Shown here in pieces: positions 40,401 through 49,177 of a stretch of 64,000 nucleotides of DNA. Location: positions 8,427,334-8,491,333 of the forward strand of contig NC_085050.1 in assembly GCF_963662255.1 (NCBI RefSeq), read 5' to 3'. The translations under genes were made by a program, and so were the position numbers. Numbering within the stretch: position 1 is the stretch's first letter; every line of letters starts with the position of its first letter. The DNA comes from Cinclus cinclus (taxonomy: Eukaryota; Chordata; Aves; Passeriformes; Cinclidae). The notes below the pieces were generated by a model, which had not been told where the DNA came from, searched no databases, and saw nothing but the letters and a program-made list of their open reading frames with translations.

Positions 40401-42390
40401 ATCTTCGAGGCACACTGCCCAGCCGCAGCAGGCACCACCAGGGTACTCAGAAGCTCGTGGTTTTGCTCAGGGAGGGAGCTCGTCAGCTTTTGATTTCGTT
40501 TTGCACCTCCGGCGCTCCACGAGCAGCGCCTGGCCATCTACCGGGCACCTCCCGACCCGGCCGCAGGATGCCCGCTGGAGCAGGGACAGCGGGCCTGCCG
40601 ACACTCACTGCTCCTTTGGAAAACAAGTCACGTGCAACGCAAGTTCATTTTAGGCTATTCTACGGGAGCCACCATCCAGCGTGACCGTGCAGAGCGGAGC
40701 CTGCGCTGGGGAGAGCATCGCTGCCCCGGGACGAAGCAGGCCCAGCAGGGCACGGTCCTCGGTCCCCTCCGGAGCAGCCCGGGAAGAGCAGGGCAGGCAG
40801 AGCGGAGCAGGGGCCGGCAGCGTCCCCGTCAGACAGCCGGCCTCCCGCACGTACACAGCCGCTGCCCGAGCAGCAAACAAAGCTGCAGAGCCTGCGCACA
40901 GCAGCGCTCGGCTCGTGCCATCGCAGCGCAGGTAGCGGCTGCGGGGCAACAACAAACCCGAGCGGCGGAGGGGCGATAACCGGGACGAACGACGACCGAG
41001 CCGCGCACCCCGGCCGATCTGCGTGCGGCGCCCGGGCGGAAGGGCTGGCGAGCAGGCGCTGCAGCACAGCCCGCGGCGAGGTCAAGCTCGCTCCGGCACC
41101 TCGTCAGCCCGCAGCTCCCGGAGAGGCCGGGGGCGGGCGGAGTGTCCCCCCCCGGCGCCCCGCACACGCTCCCCGCCCCGGAGCCCAGCGCGCCGCAACC
41201 GGAGGCTGCATCTGCTCGGGCTGCCATGGGGGAGGCGGCCGGCTCGCCGCCTGCGGTTTATAAATGAATGCCGGGGGGGGGGGGGGGAATTAGGTGCCGT
41301 GCAAAGAGAAATTTGGGTGGCGATTATGGTGTTAGGGTCCGCAGCGAAAGCCGCTGTCAGCGAGCGCGGAGCAGAAGGAGCGATGAGGGCGGATGGGTCT
41401 GAAGTGCAGTGAGTACTAAGGAGATGGTGTACGCGTGGCAGTGTTTATATGAGAGATCAAAACAGAGCCAAGCCCATCCAGGGGAAAAATGGCGACTACC
41501 GGGATGGGGAAAACTGAGACACTGGATTAGTTATTATTTTTCATAAATGTATGCACTGCACGTAAGCTAGACACATTGGAAAAGCTGACGATTCATTCTG
41601 AAAAAGCGGTGCGTCTATTACCTGTTATTCTGGGATTTTCTGGCCATGGTGCCTGCCTTTGTTTTCTTTCTGGAATAGTCACTATCGAAGGGTAACACTG
41701 ATGCATAGCCATGTTCTGCTTCTAGGGACAAAGTCAGCATTAGTGGCAATATATTTTTTCCATGCAATTTTTTCCTCCTTTGCAGGAACGCTAGGGTAAA
41801 GAACAGAATTTTTTCCGGTTGATTCCTTTGTATTTTATTCTGGCATCTCTTAAAAAAGCGAGACAAAAAAGACCCATAACTCGGTAAACCAAAGGGGAAA
41901 AAAAAAACAAAACAACACCGAAGTGTCGAAATTAGGAGGATTATTGGAGTGGACATTAAAAACGAGGCGGATCATGCAAACCCTTGTCACGCTGCGCTGG
42001 GGGAGGGGAGCTGCCATACAATCACCGACTGCCACACACGGAGCGGCGAGAGGGATCCTGAGCGCTGCCACACGCACCGTCCCCATGCAGGGCGGCACAA
42101 ACAACCCCCTTCTGGCTCGCTTGGGGTGGGAGGGTTAGAGATTTTAAAAAGCCAAGATCCGAGCAGCGATGCTCCCCCAGCGCGGCGCCGCTGGCGCAGC
42201 TCGGGTCCCCCCCGGGCAGGTGCGGGCTCGGGGCCGCTGCCCCGGCCCGGCCGCCGTACAACAAAGGCCGAGAGCGGCTGGGAGCGCCTGCGGGTGCCTG
42301 ACCGACTGCCCGCCTGCGCCCTGTACCTCGGTCTCTTCGCTCCAAGTACTCGGCCGCTTCCAGGAGGATTAACAGGGAGTTCAATTCCAT
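7200..42390 (-). CDS. MXD4: MXD4 (MAX dimerization protein 4), six coding exons
   Basis: Joined coding exons in transcript order are 42390-42327, 41721-41622, 32307-32278, 11619-11505, 8454-8295 and 7348-7200, totalling 618 bp and encoding 205 residues plus TAG. Every junction is GT-AG and the phases agree. Visible in the protein: a SIN3-interaction helix at residues 6-21; a basic region at 55-67 with H58, E62 and R66 in the positions that read CACGTG in MAX; helix-loop-helix at about 68-108; and a zipper with heptad positions L105, A112, L119, L126 and L133. The tail has the paralogue-diagnostic VDIEGMEF and DHYSLQSG motifs, which separate MXD4 from MXD1 and MXI1. The family is known to dimerise with MAX, bind E-boxes in the nucleus, recruit SIN3-HDAC and oppose MYC. 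Human MXD4 is 209 residues, so this copy is nearly full length and shows no break. Its 35 kb span is long compared with my recollection of about 14 kb in human. Confidence 0.97.
7349..8294 (-). other. MXD4: MXD4 intron 5
   Basis: This 946-bp intron has a GTAACT donor and a TTTTCTTTAG acceptor. Nothing coding is visible. It contains a CpG-bearing perfect inverted repeat at 8,149-8,169. Confidence 0.9.
8149..8169. repeat. Perfect inverted repeat, 7-bp arms, 7-nt spacer
   Basis: The arms are GAACGCG and CGCGTTC around an AAAAATA spacer. CpG-containing palindromic arms are unusual in this AT-rich, CpG-poor intron. It may be chance or a small regulatory dyad. Confidence 0.6.
8295..8454 (-). CDS. 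MXD4: MXD4 coding exon 5 (leucine zipper)
   Basis: This 160-bp exon encodes residues 104-156 plus the first base of Glu157. It contains the zipper ([17 protein letters not shown] onward, heptad residues at 105, 112, 119, 126 and 133), the family motif [12 protein letters not shown] and the start of the acidic tail. STDSEQ here has one Asp where human MXD4 has two, as I recall it. The acceptor is TCCCTTTAAG and the donor is GTAACT. Confidence 0.96.
8455..11504 (-). other. MXD4: MXD4 intron 4
   Basis: This 3.05-kb intron has a GTAAAA donor and a TCCCTTTAAG acceptor. It is AT-rich with no recognised element. Short open frames at 9.48-9.81 kb have no family features and are taken as chance. Confidence 0.9.
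11505..11619 (-). CDS. MXD4: MXD4 coding exon 4 (helix-loop-helix)
   Basis: This 115-bp exon completes Arg65 and encodes residues 66-103. It covers the end of the basic region ([13 protein letters not shown]), helix 1, the loop GPDSTRHT and most of helix 2 ([13 protein letters not shown]). These residues are nearly identical to human MXD4 as I recall it. The acceptor is ATGATTGCAG and the donor is GTAAAA. Confidence 0.96.
22370..22399. repeat. Poly(A) run of 30
   Basis: This is an uninterrupted run of 30 A on the plus strand within intron 3. There is no AATAAA shortly upstream and I could not identify a flanking retrocopy. Confidence 0.95.
24979..24989. repeat. G homopolymer followed by T-rich and A-rich sequence
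   Basis: A run of about ten G bases is followed by a TGGTTTTGG stretch and then T and A runs. It is low-complexity intronic sequence; homopolymer length is prone to sequencing error. Confidence 0.7.
27463..27494. repeat. 13-bp tandem repeat, about 2.5 copies
   Basis: The unit CACTGTAAATTAA is exactly repeated twice, followed by a partial third copy. It lies in intron 3. Confidence 0.9.
31399..31422 (-). promoter_or_regulatory. G-quadruplex-prone tract at the edge of the intron 3 CpG island
   Basis: Plus-strand C runs of 6, 5 and 9 bases (31,399-31,404; 31,408-31,412; 31,414-31,422) read as closely spaced G runs on the minus strand, which is MXD4's RNA-like strand. The 9-base run can supply two G-tracts, satisfying a four-tract pattern. 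Confidence 0.6.
31430..31840. promoter_or_regulatory. Orphan intragenic CpG island in MXD4 intron 3
   Basis: About 400 bp of dense CpG (dozens of CpGs by eye) sits in an otherwise CpG-poor 20-kb intron, some 450 bp downstream of exon 3 in transcript direction. Open frames occur on both strands here, as expected from high GC, and none shows a known domain. The role is inferred from composition: it may be an alternative or antisense promoter, or an enhancer. A CACGTG E-box lies about 240 bp to its left (31,192-31,197). Confidence 0.65.
32278..32307 (-). CDS. MXD4: MXD4 coding exon 3 (30-bp micro-exon, basic region)
   Basis: This 30-bp exon encodes SSHNELEKH flanked by split Arg55 and Arg65 codons. 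It holds H58, N59 and E62 of the DNA-contacting basic region. The acceptor is CTTTTTAATAG and the donor is GTAAGT. It was placed by motif, because it is too short to appear as an open reading frame. It is isolated by introns of 9.3 kb and 20.7 kb. Skipping it would keep the frame and remove ten residues of the basic region. Confidence 0.95.
32729..32764. repeat. 16-bp tandem repeat, two copies plus
   Basis: The unit GCAGAAAGAAAAAGCA occurs twice exactly, followed by GCAG. It is purine-rich and lies in intron 2. Confidence 0.9.
34503..34565. repeat. 30/33-bp tandem duplication
   Basis: The unit at 34,503-34,532 is repeated at 34,533-34,565 with a short substitution (ACA to ATG) and a GAG insertion. 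Both copies start GTGGGCACCAGCCACA and end GTGTCC. This is a two-copy minisatellite seed in intron 2. Confidence 0.9.
35102..35125 (+). promoter_or_regulatory. G-quadruplex motif
   Basis: Four G runs of 4, 6, 5 and 5 bases are separated by loops of 1, 2 and 1 bases, a textbook stable quadruplex pattern on the plus strand (template strand for MXD4). The surroundings are otherwise AT-rich intron. Confidence 0.75.
40370..41420. promoter_or_regulatory. CpG-rich block in MXD4 intron 2 with TATA-like element
   Basis: This is a dense CpG block of about 1 kb, downstream of exon 2 in the transcript. It contains CACGTG at 40,629-40,634, a TATAAA-type element readable on both strands around 41,257-41,265, and a run of 15 G at 41,273-41,287. 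A 132-codon open frame on the minus strand (41,227-40,829) begins about 30 bp from the TATA-like element. I recognise no domain in it and treat it as a consequence of GC content. An alternative or antisense promoter is the inferred role. Confidence 0.55.
41273..41287. repeat. G homopolymer (15 G)
   Basis: This is a single uninterrupted G run just right of the TATA-like element in the intron 2 CpG block. It can form quadruplex structures alone or across strands, and its length may be a sequencing artefact. Confidence 0.85.
41622..41721 (-). CDS. MXD4: MXD4 coding exon 2
   Basis: This 100-bp exon completes Glu22, encodes residues 23-54 and gives the first two bases of Arg55. It begins with [12 protein letters not shown], a signature shared by MXD and MXI1 proteins just after the SID, followed by a basic linker leading into the DNA-binding region. 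The acceptor is TTTGTCCCTAG and the donor is GTAATA. It lies only about 0.6 kb from exon 1. Confidence 0.95.
41722..42326 (-). other. MXD4: MXD4 intron 1
   Basis: This 605-bp intron has a GTACAG donor and a TTTGTCCCTAG acceptor. Its 5' half is part of the promoter CpG island and its 3' half is AT-richer. No additional exon is visible. Confidence 0.9.
42327..42390 (-). CDS. MXD4: MXD4 coding exon 1 (SIN3-interaction domain)
   Basis: This exon encodes residues 1-21 plus the first base of Glu22. It carries the amphipathic helix [14 protein letters not shown], the SID of MXD proteins that contacts the PAH2 domain of SIN3A/B. The ATG at 42390-42388 sits in a good context (AGCCATGG) and matches the family's usual start. 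The donor is GTACAG. The frame remains open upstream of this ATG for at least 84 codons (see findings), but the family start is preferred. Confidence 0.96.
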
Positions 42391-42667
42391 GGCTGCCCGT
42401 CCCGAGCCCCCCGCGCAGAGTTCACGCGCGGGGACTCCCGAGCCCCCGGTTTTAAGGCACCTACATTTGACACACAGCGGACGGGCAGCCCGCGCAGCCA
42501 GTGGCGAGCGGCGCACGGGCGCTGGGCGGGACGCACGGCGGCGGCCGGGCCAATCGGCGGCCAGAGCCCCCCCTCCCGTCGGGGCAGGGGATGTTGACAG
42601 ATCCCCGCCGCCCGCGCCCATTGGCTGCCCGTGTAGTAACAATTTAGAAGCCGAAGCTTAGCAACAG

Positions 42668-42673
42668 CACGTG
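42668..42673. promoter_or_regulatory. CACGTG E-box in the MXD4 promoter
   Basis: This is the canonical MYC/MAX/MXD binding hexamer, about 280 bp upstream of the start codon and between CCAAT boxes. The MXD4 protein itself belongs to the family that binds this site with MAX, so feedback is possible. USF and TFE proteins bind the same hexamer. Confidence 0.65.
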
Positions 42674-42756
42674 GTGGCCCGGCCCCCTCGCGCGCTCATT
42701 GGCCGGTTACTTGCATGTTAAGAAGGCAGCGGCAGCCCATTGGTGCGTGGGGCGTC

Positions 42757-42764
42757 ATGCAAAT
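42757..42764 (+). promoter_or_regulatory. Octamer ATGCAAAT
   Basis: This is an exact POU-factor octamer located between two CCAAT boxes. Octamer plus CCAAT is a known combination in vertebrate promoters. Function here is inferred. Confidence 0.55.
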
Positions 42765-43091
42765 GAGGGCGGAGAAGGGGGCCAATGGGGCGGGAGGCGC
42801 GTGCCTCGCGGCGGGAGGCGGGGAGCGAGGTGCGGGCAGCCAATGGGCGGGGAGGGGGCGTGGCGTTGCCGTGAGGAAGAGGTAGGCGGGGGCGGGGCCC
42901 CATGGGGCTCCGCCCCCTCACACGCGCCGTGTGGGAGGCGCTGAGCGGGCACGGGGAAGCGTGAGGGAAAACGGGAAAAAGGGACTGTGTGGCGGCGGAG
43001 CAGCCCCAGAGGGACAGTATGGCAGGAAGGGAACGGGAGCGAAAAAGACGATACAAACGGGACGCCGGAGAGGTTGTCAAGATGTGCCTGG

Positions 43092-43097
43092 CACGTG
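43092..43097. promoter_or_regulatory. CACGTG E-box at the distal edge of the CpG island
   Basis: A second canonical E-box lies about 0.7 kb upstream of the MXD4 start, within GGCACGTGCG. It sits on the side that would serve a divergent plus-strand transcript. Confidence 0.5.
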
Positions 43098-46000
43098 CGC
43101 CAGTGACCCCTTGCGGTGCTCGGGCGAGAGAGGAAGACGGCAGCGCTGTAAAAACGCGCACAGGGGTGTAAGAGAAGAGCTGAACTCTGCACAATGGCCT
43201 AACCTGCTGAAAAAGAAGCAGTGGAAAACTCTCAGAAATGCAGCCAGAGTTCATGTCAGCCTTGCAGCCCTTGCCAGCACACTGAGCTGCCTTTCGTCAT
43301 CTGGATACACAGAAGCCGTGTACCAGAATAGCCTGGCTCCCGCGCACAGGCTGAGCAGGAAGAGCTCAGCACCTTTCCTGTCCACACCATCCTATTTGCA
43401 CTGCTAACTCTGCAGCCTTATCTCAGATAACTGCTGCACAGCTGCTGCCTAAAACTGGTTGGTTTTAACACGAGCAAGTGTAGTTTTAAAATAGGCATAT
43501 TTTAAGCTGTGCTGTGATCACACATTGGTACATCTTCAGACCAAAAGTGCTGAAGCCTGTAAGCAATCCTCCTGCAGGATTGCACTTGGGCACACAATTG
43601 GTCCCACTGGTCTTAATTGAACTGTTTAGTAAGTGCTATCCAGCATACAGGATGGATGCAGAATGTTGTCCTGTGTGTTTATTTCTTGGCAAAAGATATC
43701 AGCCAGAGTTTCCTTTTAAAAGGATAAGAACAATTCAGATTAAAACAAGGATCATGGTTTACTGTTTTTACAGCATTGTAGTAAAGCCACATATACATTA
43801 TTCCTGATCTTGTATTAGTCTGCATCTTGTTGCCCCAGATGCACAAGTGTAATGTGGCTCTTGAATATTGCTGAAATACAGATCACATTTTACTACCATT
43901 TGGTCCAGGGATAAGAGAAAATATGAGGCAATGAAGAAAGCATCATTGTGATTGTAGTTAAAGAGAATTTTCTATCTGTTTGGGAAAAGTCTGACTGTGA
44001 ATTACAAGGCAGAAGGGAATTTGGTGCATAGATTGCAGAGGTAAAAAAATGCTGTAACATTTTCCACTTGCTGCTTGAACTGTTGAAATCCTGCTGCATG
44101 TGGGTGAGACAGTACAGTTTTTACTGTAAACCCATTGAACCTTACAGCAGTTTTGCTGTTAACTGGAAGTAGGTTTAGACACTATTTGACATTGCCTTTT
44201 GTTATGAAACAGCATGAAACCACATATGCACAGGTCTGCTTTGTCCACACAGGAAAGAAAGTTCCCTTTGCCTGACCACAGTGGTAGGGCACTTAGTGAG
44301 GAAGATGCAAAGATGCACAGATAAGGCATGGTTGTTTTCTACTGCATCCACAGCAGTACCTTGGATCTTCAGAACACCTATACCTATATTTGAGTACCTA
44401 TATTTGTAGATTAGTGTACATGTCTAAATGATCTTAAACTGTTTTGTACATATGCTGTGGAATCAGTCATACATCCAGAAAGGCAGATGAATGTGCTGGG
44501 TATGTAAGGCTTGTGTGAAAAACCAGGATTCAGGTATGGATTTACTGAGGCTCTGAATGCCAAAAGCTCTGCCCCACCAAGCCATAAGCACACCATTTTA
44601 CCTGGAAAAAAAACCTCTGGAAACACAGGGGTATGACAAACGCTGCACAAGACAGTGCTTCAGGGAGGTACACAGCTGGAGATGAGCACCCTGCCAAGCA
44701 CTGCCCTCACCAAACACTCCTTGGAGCTTGGACTGATCAGACTGCTGAAGCCACCCTCAGACTCCCCTGCACTCCCTGGTACCCAAACTCAGCATCTCTG
44801 ACCACTCCTGAGGTAAAAACCATTTCTCTCTCTGCTTTCAAATGTGGACAGAAGTACTTGGAAGACAGTTGTTTTAAGGAGATGGAGCACAATTTCACAT
44901 TGATATTGGCATTTTCCAGGGCCTTCTGCCTCTGCACTTCCCTGCGTGGAAAGGCTGCTTTGGTAAGTGAGGAACCACTGAAGCAAGCTGGACAATGTTT
45001 AGGAGAGTACTGTACAAAACAGGGGCCAGTGCCTTCACAAAAGGCACCTGATCTCTGATCCCGGTGGCTCTCGGCCCCAGGAACCATAAACTGTATTTGT
45101 CTGCTGGAACAGAAAGCATGTATGTAACCCCACACACTCACATAGCCTCTGCTGATGAAATCCAGGGTAAATCCACACACATTTGGGAAGGACAGGGCTG
45201 GCCTAATACCACTGACACACATTTACCCATAGTTGCATTAAAGAAGCAACACAGCAACAACATGTTAGTGCTGAGAAATTTTATCAAGATTATTTCTCCT
45301 AGGGGTGAACTAAACTGAGTCCTTCTCAGGAGTCACCATAAAAGTTTTAAAAATACCTAGAAGGAATCATTCTGGATCTGGTTTTATGTGTGCCAGGGAA
45401 CCAGGACTAGTTTTGGTGGTGTCAGCGTGGGTGCAGAGGTGTAAAATGGGTGTGAAAGAAGATCAACCAAATTACTTTAAGAACTGAAGGACAGGCTCTA
45501 AGATAGATGTGTGCTTGAAGGCTTTGCAGATTTGCGTCTCTAAATAGCTTTCTTCCATTTCTAAGAGCAAGCAACAGGAACAGCTGAATGCTAAAGAAAC
45601 AGCTGGCCTTCAGTGATAAGGGGTAGCTGTCACTTCATGGTGAAGTTTGAAAAACTTTATATTTAGAAGCAGAAGGGAGAGCCATCAGCAGCCACACCCT
45701 AAAACCTGAAATGTTTTGCAGTTTCTTTGCTGCCTGCACTTAGTGATTGGAATGGTATTATTTACAATTTTATATGTTACAGTGTCTTTCTTTTCCAAAA
45801 TCCATCCTGTGGCATGACTTGGCATGTAAGATCAGTGACATCAGAAGTGTTGACTGTCCCAAGCTGAGGTAAGGGCAGAGATCTGAAGCTGATGATCAAT
45901 AATTCAAGAAGTTTCATTCACTATTTCTCATGTATTGCCTTAAAGAAATAATTAGGCCTACCTTGCTTTTCAGATTTGGCTCATTGTATCTACTGCATGC

Positions 46001-46927
46001 TTCTTTATCTTTTAAAATTCCATACTACATCATATCCCTGTGTCCAGAGATAAGCTTTTCACTGTGCCTTGGACTCCATCCCTCTGCTTCCTTGGGTGTT
46101 GCAAGGTTTAAGTAATTAGCAAAGACTAACTCGTCTGCCCACACAGGAAGGGATCTGTACTCAGAGCTGGCACTGACAAGTTTCATCTCCCTGACTCAGT
46201 ATCTCGAATTCCATTTAATTCCTCATCTTACCTGTGATTCAGATCATGAACTCTGTTTCCTAGGTACAGAAACCAAAACACCTGAAAGCTGAAGGTGGAA
46301 GTTTTGGAAGAAGTTTCAAAAGTAACAGTTTTGTCAGTGCCCAAGCCCAGTTTGAGACGCTGATTCTATTTACTCTGCCAAGTAAAGCAGTTCTCCATCC
46401 CTGATCTCAAATGGCAGGTGTCACTGCATCTGCTTGGCCCTTTATCTAGACTGCTACTGGTGCACATGTGGCTTTTAGTCATCACTTTATTTTATGTGTG
46501 GTTTGCTTTTAGTTTGGGGTGGTTTCTCTAAGTTCAAAGTGCCTGAAGGTGGGTGGCAGCCCATCAGAGAGCTGCTTTCAGACCTTAAAGCTGAAGTTAC
46601 ATGACATGAAGGTATGTGAGGTGGTGGGATAAATGAGTTGCTGCTGCAGTGTTGAGAGACTATGTATTGTGGAGGAGTAATGTCTGTGCAATGTCACCCC
46701 ATGAGCTTTCTGGGCTGGTCCTTGACCTGTCATACCCCTTGAGCTGCTTCCAGGTGTTGCCTTGGAGAAGAGCCTTGTCCAAGGATCACAACAACCAATA
46801 GTATGGATACTGTGGATTCCTGTGGACCTGAGTGGCTTGCATGCATTTAGTGGGCTCTCTTTGTGAAGATCCCTAGCTCAGCTTGCTGCCTGGCCTTGAC
46901 CAGTTGTTTTCTGCACTGTTTTAATCA

Positions 46928-46959
46928 CCCAAAGCAATTGAATCCCAAAGCAATTGAAT
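46928..46959. repeat. 16-bp tandem duplication
   Basis: The unit CCCAAAGCAATTGAAT occurs twice in direct succession without mismatch. Confidence 0.92.
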
Positions 46960-49133
46960 TTTTCCTGATTTTCCTTGAGATTTAGCAAGAGTTTTTGTAA
47001 TGCTATAGTACAGACATGCTTGAAAGCTAAATCTAAGAAGAAAAAAGTACTTCAAACTGAGTGCCAGTCTCTTGTAATGTTCTTTTTATGTTAATTGCTG
47101 TTATTATGAAAGACAACATTTGTTTCTTAGTGTTCTTGAGAGTTTGGCTGCAGGGATCTCGCATGCCCCTCACTACCAGCGCTCCCTGGCCAGTGAGATG
47201 TGCAGAGCCCTGACACCAGGACCTGCAGCCATTCCTGTGAGCAGGCATGAAACTATTCTTAACTGATTGAAGAGAAGCATAGATTGAAAAGCTTGAGAGA
47301 CACTACTTTACTCCATCATCCTGCTCTGCCTAAACTGTGCCTGGCATTTTTAAATAACATCATCCCAAAAATTCCCTCTGACACTGCCACACTTAAAGTG
47401 CTTTACAGAAGGCAGTGGTATTGCTGCTTTCATTTTAAAATAAATGAGGCAGGGGCAAAACAACTGGCCACTACCACTAAGCAAAGGCAGGGTAAAGGTT
47501 AGGAGGATGGCTGGGCATCCCAGCACCCAGTGTGGCTTGTATGGCATTATGATATACTGCAGAGTAAGGATTTGTTATGTTATTTCAAATCTGAATCTCA
47601 GAGATGTCAGGGCCTTACTACATTCCCTTGGTGTAGGAAAAAGGCTTTGTATTGCATTAAGCTTCCACAAAATATATGGACTAGTGCCTTGCAAAGAGAC
47701 TTTGAAGAAATCATGGCTCAGACCCACTTTGTTAGAGTGCTTTTTGGGGGGCATGGGCATCTTCTGAGGCCACTGCTTAAACGAGCTGGCAAATTAAACA
47801 TTTCTCCTTTAGCTGATAAAATCAGGCCTTCTTGCTGGGTGACTTTGACACAAGCACATCATATAGAAGTAAAAGAATATTCTACCTTGCTGTCATCATC
47901 TTCTAAGCTGCCTTGATGCTTTGCACCCTGCTGCAGTCCAGGACAGACAGAGAAACAGAGCAGGGTTGTGCATTTGTGGCACTAAACGGAGCTGAAACCA
48001 GCCTGCCTTTAGCAAACAGAATGTTCACTAAAGGAGGGAGGGAACTGTGAGCCATATGAATAAAATCAGGCAGTGGTAACACAGTCTCAATTACAGCTAT
48101 CCTCTGAATGTATAAAAGTAGCATTTTCTTTCCCAAGATACCTCTGTCCTGTTTATCTGTCAGTTGTGTCTTCTGAGTTTATGGGAAGAAGCTCCAGTGA
48201 ATTTTTATTGGTTTTTGTTGTGAAAAACCATCCAGATATGGAAGAATCAGTTAATCCATTCAATGAAGACCAACAAAGTAGTTAGCAGCCATTCATTTAT
48301 AGCATATTTGCTACAGAGGAAGAACCAAGAAAGAGAAGGTTATATTTACAAATTTAAGCCTGGAGATTTCTCACCTGGTTGCTTGGACATGCAAAATCTA
48401 CTGAGTTTTAATCTGAATCAGCTAATGAAATGAGAAGGAAATTAGAGCTGTACCTGCAATGTCTTTCCATAAACCCATTCTCCAGGAACCAAGTGTGTGC
48501 ATACCTATATGGGAGAACAGGTTTTATCAGAGGACAGCTATCTGTAACATATTAATAGGGCTGCAGCAATTATGTATGCAAATTGTTGAGTTCTGTTCCC
48601 AGTAGGGAAAAAATAATACCTAATGTGGCTGATGCAAATCTGCTGCCAGCCATAGGATTCTATAATTTGTATCAGCTGTGATGGAACCAAGTGAATCTGT
48701 GATGGGAAGATTGCAGGCACATCCCATATTGTATGGAAATGATAATAGTCTACGTTTCTATAGCGTGTCCAACTCACACATTTTGGACTGCTTAGCCAAG
48801 ATTTTCCAGCTGAGGCATTTAATAAGTGTTAGTAATTAGGCAAATAAAATGCTGTTCAGCTGAATGATGGAGGAATCAGTATTGATCCTGGGCCTCACAT
48901 TGCTGGTATAGTTGGGCCAGTATTATCATGGTGGAGATAAGAGAGCTAGAGCTTGTCCATCAATGCACATGTTTGAGAGAAGATCAAAACAGCCCAGGTG
49001 GTAAATAACCTGGACACTTGCCTGCAGGACCTAAAATTAGAGATCAGCACAAAGACTTGGCAGGTGAATACTCAGCAGATGCTGTCTTATCTCTCTATTT
49101 GCTTTGGAAGGTTGAGGCTGACCCAAAACATCA

Positions 49134-49177
49134 AAATCAATTGAAATCAGTTGAAATGAAAATCAGTTGAAATCAAT
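49134..49177. repeat. Degenerate short repeat of AAATCAGTTG / AAATCAATTG type
   Basis: Four closely related AATCA(A/G)TTG-like units follow one another over about 44 bp. This is a small diverged tandem array. Confidence 0.7.

Larger units (their letters stand above)
32308..41621 (-). other. MXD4: MXD4 intron 2 (9.3 kb)
   Basis: This intron has a GTAATA donor and a CTTTTTAATAG acceptor. It is AT-rich from 32.3 to 40.3 kb, then strongly CpG-rich from about 40.37 to 41.42 kb next to exon 2. It contains small tandem duplications and a plus-strand G-quadruplex motif. No additional coding exon could be supported. Confidence 0.9.
42550..42844. promoter_or_regulatory. Array of six CCAAT boxes (NF-Y type)
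   Basis: CCAAT lies on the plus strand at 42,550-42,554, 42,782-42,786 and 42,840-42,844. ATTGG (CCAAT on the minus strand) lies at 42,620-42,624, 42,698-42,702 and 42,739-42,743. Spacings are 41-78 bp. Several have the GCCAAT or ATTGGC/ATTGGT flanks favoured by the NF-Y trimer. The cluster starts 160 bp upstream of the MXD4 ATG. Confidence 0.8.
41985..43180. promoter_or_regulatory. MXD4: MXD4 promoter CpG island
   Basis: Dense CpG runs across exon 1 and about 0.8 kb upstream of the MXD4 start. It contains many GC boxes (GGGCGG, GGGGCG), six CCAAT boxes, an octamer and two CACGTG E-boxes. A TATA-like TTAAAA lies on the minus strand at 42,455-42,450, about 60 nt upstream of the ATG, so the start site may be near 42,420; this is inference. 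CCAAT boxes in both orientations, with CpG density continuing to 43.18 kb, fit a bidirectional promoter. Confidence 0.85.

Noticed and set aside
40829..41227. 132-codon minus-strand frame in the intron 2 CpG block as an alternative first exon
   Set aside because: The ATG lies only about 30 bp from the TATA-like box, leaving no room for a leader. I saw no in-frame splice into exon 3, and composition explains the open frame.
42931..43407. 158-codon plus-strand frame as a divergent protein-coding gene
   Set aside because: It starts in the CpG island, where stops are rare, and the translation is low-complexity and Arg/Gly-rich. A divergent non-coding transcript is possible, but a protein is not supported.
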